Source of the DNA: Punica granatum
Lineage: Eukaryota > Streptophyta > Magnoliopsida > Myrtales > Lythraceae
Reading direction: 5' to 3'
Length of the DNA stretch: 64,000 bases
NCBI RefSeq assembly: GCF_007655135.1
Contig: NC_045133.1
Span: 28,617,845-28,681,844, forward strand
Within the stretch, counting starts at the first letter, position 1. Each line of letters begins with the position of its first letter. A program made the position numbers and the translations under genes. The notes below the pieces were generated by a model, which saw only the letters and a list, made by a program, of their open reading frames with translations, was not told where the DNA came from and made no database searches. Below are positions 58,946-64,000 of the stretch, piece after piece.

Positions 58946-59502
58946 GGGCAAAATATATGGCATGACACAAACTTTAAGGAGTTGTGTCAACTGTGATACA
59001 AACTTTTAAAATTGCACGACATGACACTAACTATGAGTTTTGTGTCAATCATAACACGTTGTTAAATTTTTCATCAAAAACTAATGGGATGCATACGTGG
59101 AATATTTATGGGTCTCAATTTCTGCCAAACAAATTCATGCCCGTAACTCCACATGGCCCAACTTGAATTTGGCTACCCACCCACTTGATTCCATTTCTCC
59201 GACGTCATTTTCATCAGCAACTCTGTTCAGCATGTCATTTTGGGCAAATAGGGAATTGGGTGGGTGGGTGGCCAAGTTCGTCTCGGGCCATTAGGGGTTG
59301 CAGAAATGAATCTATTTGGCAAAAATTAGGATTAAACAAACATTCTACGTGTGCGTTGCGCATGCATCTTGTTAATTTTTGAGATAAAATATAAAGTTAT
59401 GCCATGATTAATACAAAACTCATAATTGGTGCCATGTCGTACAATTTTAAAAGCTTGTGCCACAACTGACAGAATCTTTAAAAGCGGTGCTATATTTTGC
59501 CC
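58946..59502. mobile_element. MULE-like MITE with near-perfect 9-bp TSD
   Basis: The left end GGGCAAAATATATGGCATGA pairs with the reverse complement of the right end, GGGCAAAATATAGCACCGC. Both arms share 'cttttaaaattg.acgacatg' and 'atgagttttgt'. The flanks are TTGGTTTTT (58937-58945) and TTGATTTTT (59503-59511), one mismatch in nine. Confidence 0.8.
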
Positions 59503-59654
59503 TTGATTTTTTGTTTTGTTTTGATAAGTATATTCGGTTTGAATTCTATCGGTAAGAGGTTGTCCTACCATACGATAATCTTCTAGAAGATTATTAAAGA
59601 ATATATACATTGTGAAGAAAAGTTAAAAAGAATAAAAGAGTTTCTGGACGAGTG

Positions 59655-60252
59655 ATTACACTATTACTGAGAGAAAGAGAGATAATGAGAGAAGATGACG
59701 GGAGAGAGAAAAATAGGGAGAGTGGGTAATTATTTATTAGTCATTTACAACTATATATACTTTTAACATAAGGGTTTATATTAATTAGAGATATAATGAT
59801 AAGGTAATTTGGAAATGTAAAAGTGAGACGGAAGGTAAATTTCTCTTTTGTTGTAATATAGAGAAAACGCATCAGCGCTATGCGCGACAACATAACAATA
59901 ATAATGTAGGATATACCATATATTAGTAATTTAATTTAAAATAAAATTATTTTAACAATAAAATTATTATTAAATTGATTTTCTTTAAAAATAAACAATA
60001 GTGTCCATTAGAATTTTTGGAAAGAAACGTACAAAACATAAAGAGAGAGAAGAGATGAGAGAGAAGTGGAGGGGAGAGAAAAAATAGGGAGTGAGAGTGA
60101 ATAATGGATATTTATTTTGAGTAATGTTACTATTTTAATTCAAAATTGATGGCTTTAATTGTTAATTAAAGTATATACATTTATTACGGGCAAATTTGAA
60201 AAGTGAAAGTGAGACGAAGAGGGGAAGTTCTCCCTTCATAATAGTATAGATA
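59655..60252 (-). mobile_element. Two head-to-tail Helitron-like remnants
   Basis: The minus strand shows a 5' end ATCTATACTATTATGAAGGG at 60252 and a related 5' end CTCTATATTACAACAAAAGAG near 59866. Both are followed by similar text with 'ccgtctcactttt' and then 'tctctc...cctattttt'. Thus two related copies (about 59655-59866 and 60030-60252) lie in the same orientation, one ending where the next begins. A short GC stem, 'gcgcatagcgc', lies between. Confidence 0.45.
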
Positions 60253-62300
60253 AGATATGATATATGGATACTCCAGCATTTAATAATTTATCTTTATTGC
60301 GAAAAAAAAGAGAGAATGAAGTTTTGTATAATGTTTTTATTAGAAATTATCATTGAATGACACATGTGTAAACGAGGGTAGTTTTTTTTAGCAACTCCCT
60401 TTTAATTTAATATATAAACAAATATAGGTATGGATCGGTAGTAACTGCTCATCAGCGATAAAATCAAATATAATTGCTTCCCGTAGTACTGCTTCAACCT
60501 ATTATCAGCTTAGACAAGCATATACAGCATGCTTTTCCCATGATGTTACTTAAAAGAATTAAATTACAATAGACGTCGGGCGTACATATAAAGGATTTGC
60601 AACTAATTGGATGGCATGCAGTGGTCACTCATCTCCTACTTCATCTGGCCCTCTGGTTTCTTAAAGAATATGAAGTTACAAAGTTGAGGCCTTGCCCGAA
60701 AAAATTGTGATAATCTATTGAAATAATAAAAATACAATAAATTAAAATTGGCCATAACAACATATAAATCATCTATTCCTAGCTATCTACCCAGCTCACT
60801 CCAAAACTGATGGAAAAACATGAAAAGTCGGAAAAAAAAAAATTAAACTGGGTATTGGCGTAATAGCGCACGCCTTTATCTAGTAATTAAGAGATTTCAG
60901 GTTCGATACTCGTTAGGAACCATTCCTCACTCTTTATTAGTTATTAAGATTTCTATTTCATTATATTAAATATATAAGCCTCCATATATAACCAAAAGTA
61001 AAACATGAAAAATCGATATATCACTGGAATAAAGGAGCACATGTAGTGCTACTGATAAGGAACATAAAATCTCTTAATTATCAGGTAAGAACGTAAGCTA
61101 ATGTACTACATTATCCTTGATCTTGTTTTTCCTTTCCTTTCTATTATTTTCATTTTTTACCTCTTTTATGAAGAATATAGACAGAATCAATCGAATCATC
61201 TCATTTTAGTCCATGGATGTCTGAGAAAGGAAGCAAAGCAATGATGTAATTCGTCCCACTTGTCCCCTACATCCTTGTACGCCACTATTGCTTTCTAAAC
61301 ATGCTGCTTTCCTACAGGACAAATTCAAGACACATACAAACAGCGCATGTAGCTCTGCCGTTATTCACCTGAAATTGATGCGCTCAAATTTGTCGCACTA
61401 TTATTACTACGTACTAATTTGTGAGCTTTCGGTGGATAAAGACTTTTGCACGCTTAGTCAACACACAGATCAGAGAGGTAATACATTATATGACATACAA
61501 TATAATAATGTCATGCATGCACATGCACAGCATAACAGTAACAATGTATGTATACATGCATTTGTACTATATTTTCTAGGTAATGAAACAATCCTCCCCC
61601 ATTTTTTGAGGGGAAAAAGTTAAATATTAAGTGAAAGAAAATTGGTAAACATAAATGACATGTACACACCACGTCATGGCAAAAGGAATATTTAACAGAA
61701 ATTGGAATCAAGGATGAAATGGCGGGGCCCCTCTTAATGAGAAAGTTCTGTGCATAATTAGTATATATACGTATCATGTGGAACGGCGTTGTGTGCATCA
61801 GTTGCTTTGACATTATCCTTAAATGTGATCTTCTAATAAAATTGGGCTCATTATAAGTTGATCTTGGGTAAGAACTACTACAATAAATTGTATTGCACAC
61901 ACCAATCTGCATTAATTATATATATACCTACAGAAGGCTATTGACTGCCTTGCTTCAGAATTAGGTTCTCTCTTCTTCACAAACAAATTATACACATATA
62001 TATGTATGTATAAATTATGCTAAAACTTTTTCTTTTGTTTGGTCGAAACATTGGGCTAAACTTTTAATATTGGAGACCGTGGAGGTGCAATTAATAAGCA
62101 AAATAATCCTGTCATGATCAAAGGAGAGAAGAATGAAGTAAGAAGCGAAAAAAAGGTTTCTGGCGGGGGAAGAAACATAAATCTAAAAGTAATTGGACCG
62201 TCAATGATGGGACCCTCTAAAGATTTCCTGTCCGTCATGCTCATGTGCCCTCTCCCTCAATAATCAATCATTATTCATTTCCCCACCCTCTTCCTCTCTC
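60253..62300. other. AT-rich intergenic DNA upstream of the LBD gene
   Basis: Only short open frames are present (for example 61288-61623) without family resemblance. No complete element border was found. Confidence 0.5.
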
Positions 62301-62553
62301 TCTCCCTCCCTCCCTTATATATTAAGAACATCTCGACCTCCAATTGTATCTCCCTAACCCTAAGCTTTAGCATGCAATGTGTAGACAGACATACATAGAT
62401 TGTTCCAAAACTTCTCTCCTCCGATCCAAAAATATACGAAACACCGTTCAGCTAGCAATATAAAAGTTTACTACATATATGGTTGGCTTGGGACGGAATA
62501 TTTAATATTTGACGATTATATATAGTTATATATACATATATATATATATGTAT
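62301..62553 (+). promoter_or_regulatory. Proximal promoter and leader of the LBD gene
   Basis: CT-rich sequence (about 62287-62313) is followed by a TATATATTAAG TATA-like box near 62317, about 235 bp before the start codon. TA repeats directly precede the ATG at 62554. The transcription start is inferred, not shown. Confidence 0.4.
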
Positions 62554-62817
62554 ATGGACGAGGAGGACATGATGATGATGAGGAAAGTACTACGATCAGA
62601 CCGTGGGAGTGCCGGAGGTTCACAGGGTCAGCTGACAGCATCAAGTGCAGCCGCAGCAGGGGCGGTGGGGCCGAGTCCATGTGCGGCATGCAAGCTGCTG
62701 CGGAGAAGGTGTACCCCGGACTGCATCTTTGCTCCATACTTTCCGGCTCATCAACCCCATAAATTTGCTTCCGTCCACAAAGTCTTCGGGGCTAGCAATG
62801 TAAACAAGATGCTGCAG
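62554..62817 (+). CDS. LOB-domain (LBD/AS2-like) transcription factor, first exon only
   Basis: Exon 1 encodes 88 residues up to the donor CTGCAG|GTAATT at 62817/62818. After an acidic/methionine start (MDEEDMMMMRK) and a Gly/Ser/Ala spacer comes the LOB domain. It has the zinc-binding C-block CAACKLLRRRCTPDC (CX2CX6CX3C, about residues 45-61), then IFAPYFPAHQPHKFASVHKV and FGASNVNKMLQ containing the GAS block. The phase-0 intron after KMLQ is the standard position in class I LBD genes. Exon 2 (leucine-zipper-like coil and C-terminus) is not found up to 64000, so the intron exceeds 1.18 kb. LBD proteins are plant-specific DNA-binding regulators of organ boundaries and of lateral root and vascular development. 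Fifteen extra codons would be added by an upstream in-frame ATG at 62509 within TA repeats; I prefer 62554. Confidence 0.9.
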
Positions 62818-64000
62818 GTAATTCTCAATATATATTATAATCCTAATCTATCTATCTATATATCTATCTATCAATTCACACTATCTTAGCTCCTTCCACA
62901 CTCTTTCACTTTAATTTTCAGTTACAAAAAAGACTCATGGACATATATAATGACATAAAAATTTTAATAACTAACAGGGATGTATGGATAGTCTTACCAT
63001 CGATATTCAATTTGTAACATCTTAATTACCAAATAACAAAGTGCCACTACTCTACATTCTCATGTGATTTTCTCTTTTACTTTTATTTCCTTTGTTTATT
63101 CCCATAAAACTAGACATTGATAATACGTATTTTATTCTCATATACCAATGTCCTTTTAACACCAGATTACCTATAATTATTGACATTTAGTAGTTTACAT
63201 CTTCCCCGTAACCATAATTATTTATGTACATAGTGCCTATTTAAACCATCTATATATATATAAAATTTCTTTTAGGGTTTCTATATATTTATATATATAT
63301 AAATAATACTCTTTCTAGTTTCTATTGTTTCTTGGGCTTTCGGTATTGGGTGTTATGGATACATTATCTAACTAATCCCTAGATAATTATTTTCTAGCTA
63401 GGCGAAATGAAAACGGACCACTATATAATTTGTTTGTTCCCAATTTATATAGATATGATCTGAGATATGTCCTCTTTTTCGAAAGTGTCCACTGAGCTTT
63501 CGCTTTTTTGAAAATTTAAAAGGTCACAATTAAAGTGCTGTTGGGATGTGAATTTATACGTTCTTTTTTTCCTTTTTTTGCCAGGTTAATTTATGTGCTT
63601 TAAGGCTTAAGCAATAGATTCCTTTTCTCTCTCTCTCTGTCTCTCTCTCTTTGATGCGGGAGAATGCAAGAGAAGGTCTGAAATATCTCTTCTTTTTTTT
63701 TTTTTCTTTTTCCCTTTTCTCTTGAAGAAATTAGATCTTTTACACACACACATATGTATGAACTGATGTGCACACTATATGCTAGTCCTCCCGCATGCAT
63801 TTCGCGCATGAAAGAGATTGCTTTGGCGTCTTTGTAAATGATTTTACCTAACTTTTTGAAACCTTTTAAATTTTTTTTTTCCCCGGTGAAAAAAATTCTT
63901 TTCTTTTAAGCGTATAGTAGAGTAGAGAATAGTTGGAAGAGATTTTGAGGAAATAACGTAGTGAATTTTTATCTTTTTTCTAATCTTTTAATATTTCCTT
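62818..64000 (+). other. First intron of the LBD gene (continues beyond the window)
   Basis: AT-rich, with TA and CT runs and no open frame resembling the second LBD exon. No transposon ends were recognised. Confidence 0.7.

Noticed and set aside
61288..61912. Overlapping frames of 111 (plus) and 133 (minus) codons
   Set aside because: AT-rich intergenic sequence with opposing frames and no recognisable domain.

Overview
This is a plant nuclear genome window, almost certainly from a core eudicot. It holds spliced genes with GT-AG introns and plant-specific families (SAUR, LBD/LOB-domain, NARROW LEAF 1-type protease, Iojap with a transit-like N-terminus), AT-rich intergenic DNA, and a dense mix of plant transposable elements (Ty1/copia, L1-type LINE, hAT, PIF/Harbinger, Mutator-like MITEs, Helitron-like ends). 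The species cannot be named from the sequence alone. There are no rRNA genes, CRISPR arrays or bacterial operons; tRNA genes were not searched for systematically and none was noticed.

Layout. 1-3329: AT-rich intergenic DNA with microsatellites. 3330-14815: a nested transposon block. An outer pair of inverted terminal regions encloses a decayed copia element (4152-13084, minus strand, LTRs of about 175 bp, 5-bp target duplication AAGAG). That element was interrupted by a hAT-like element (7504-8962, 8-bp duplication CTCCCTCC) and a PIF/Harbinger-like element (9490-11975, 3-bp duplication TAC) carrying an intact last exon of a SKP1 gene. 16905-21801: a 12-exon METTL25-type methyltransferase gene on the minus strand, with a broken LINE (22062-24880) just upstream. 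24881-36000: about 11 kb of AT-rich DNA filled with MITEs, MULE-like elements and a Helitron-like element. 36671-37144: a SAUR gene (plus). 37749-41392: further elements. 42957-45867: a 5-exon NAL1-like serine protease gene (plus). 47259-about 49600: a plant 2OG-Fe(II) oxygenase-like gene (plus). 50498-52308: a 5-exon Iojap/RsfS gene (minus), convergent with the previous gene. 52726-60250: mostly MITEs, tandem repeats and Helitron-like remnants. 62554 onward: first exon of an LBD transcription factor gene (plus), whose remaining exon lies beyond the window.

The host genes do not form a pathway; they are ordinary independent plant genes separated by transposon-rich DNA. Exon models for METTL25 (530 aa), NAL1-like (607 aa) and Iojap (256 aa) were built by hand from splice sites. 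All three keep reading frame through every junction, which is strong internal support. I found no evidence for a wholly new biological system. The most interesting structures are the captured SKP1 exon inside a nested DNA transposon, the stacked insertion history resolved by target-site duplications, and a GC-rich core that recurs in several otherwise different MITEs.
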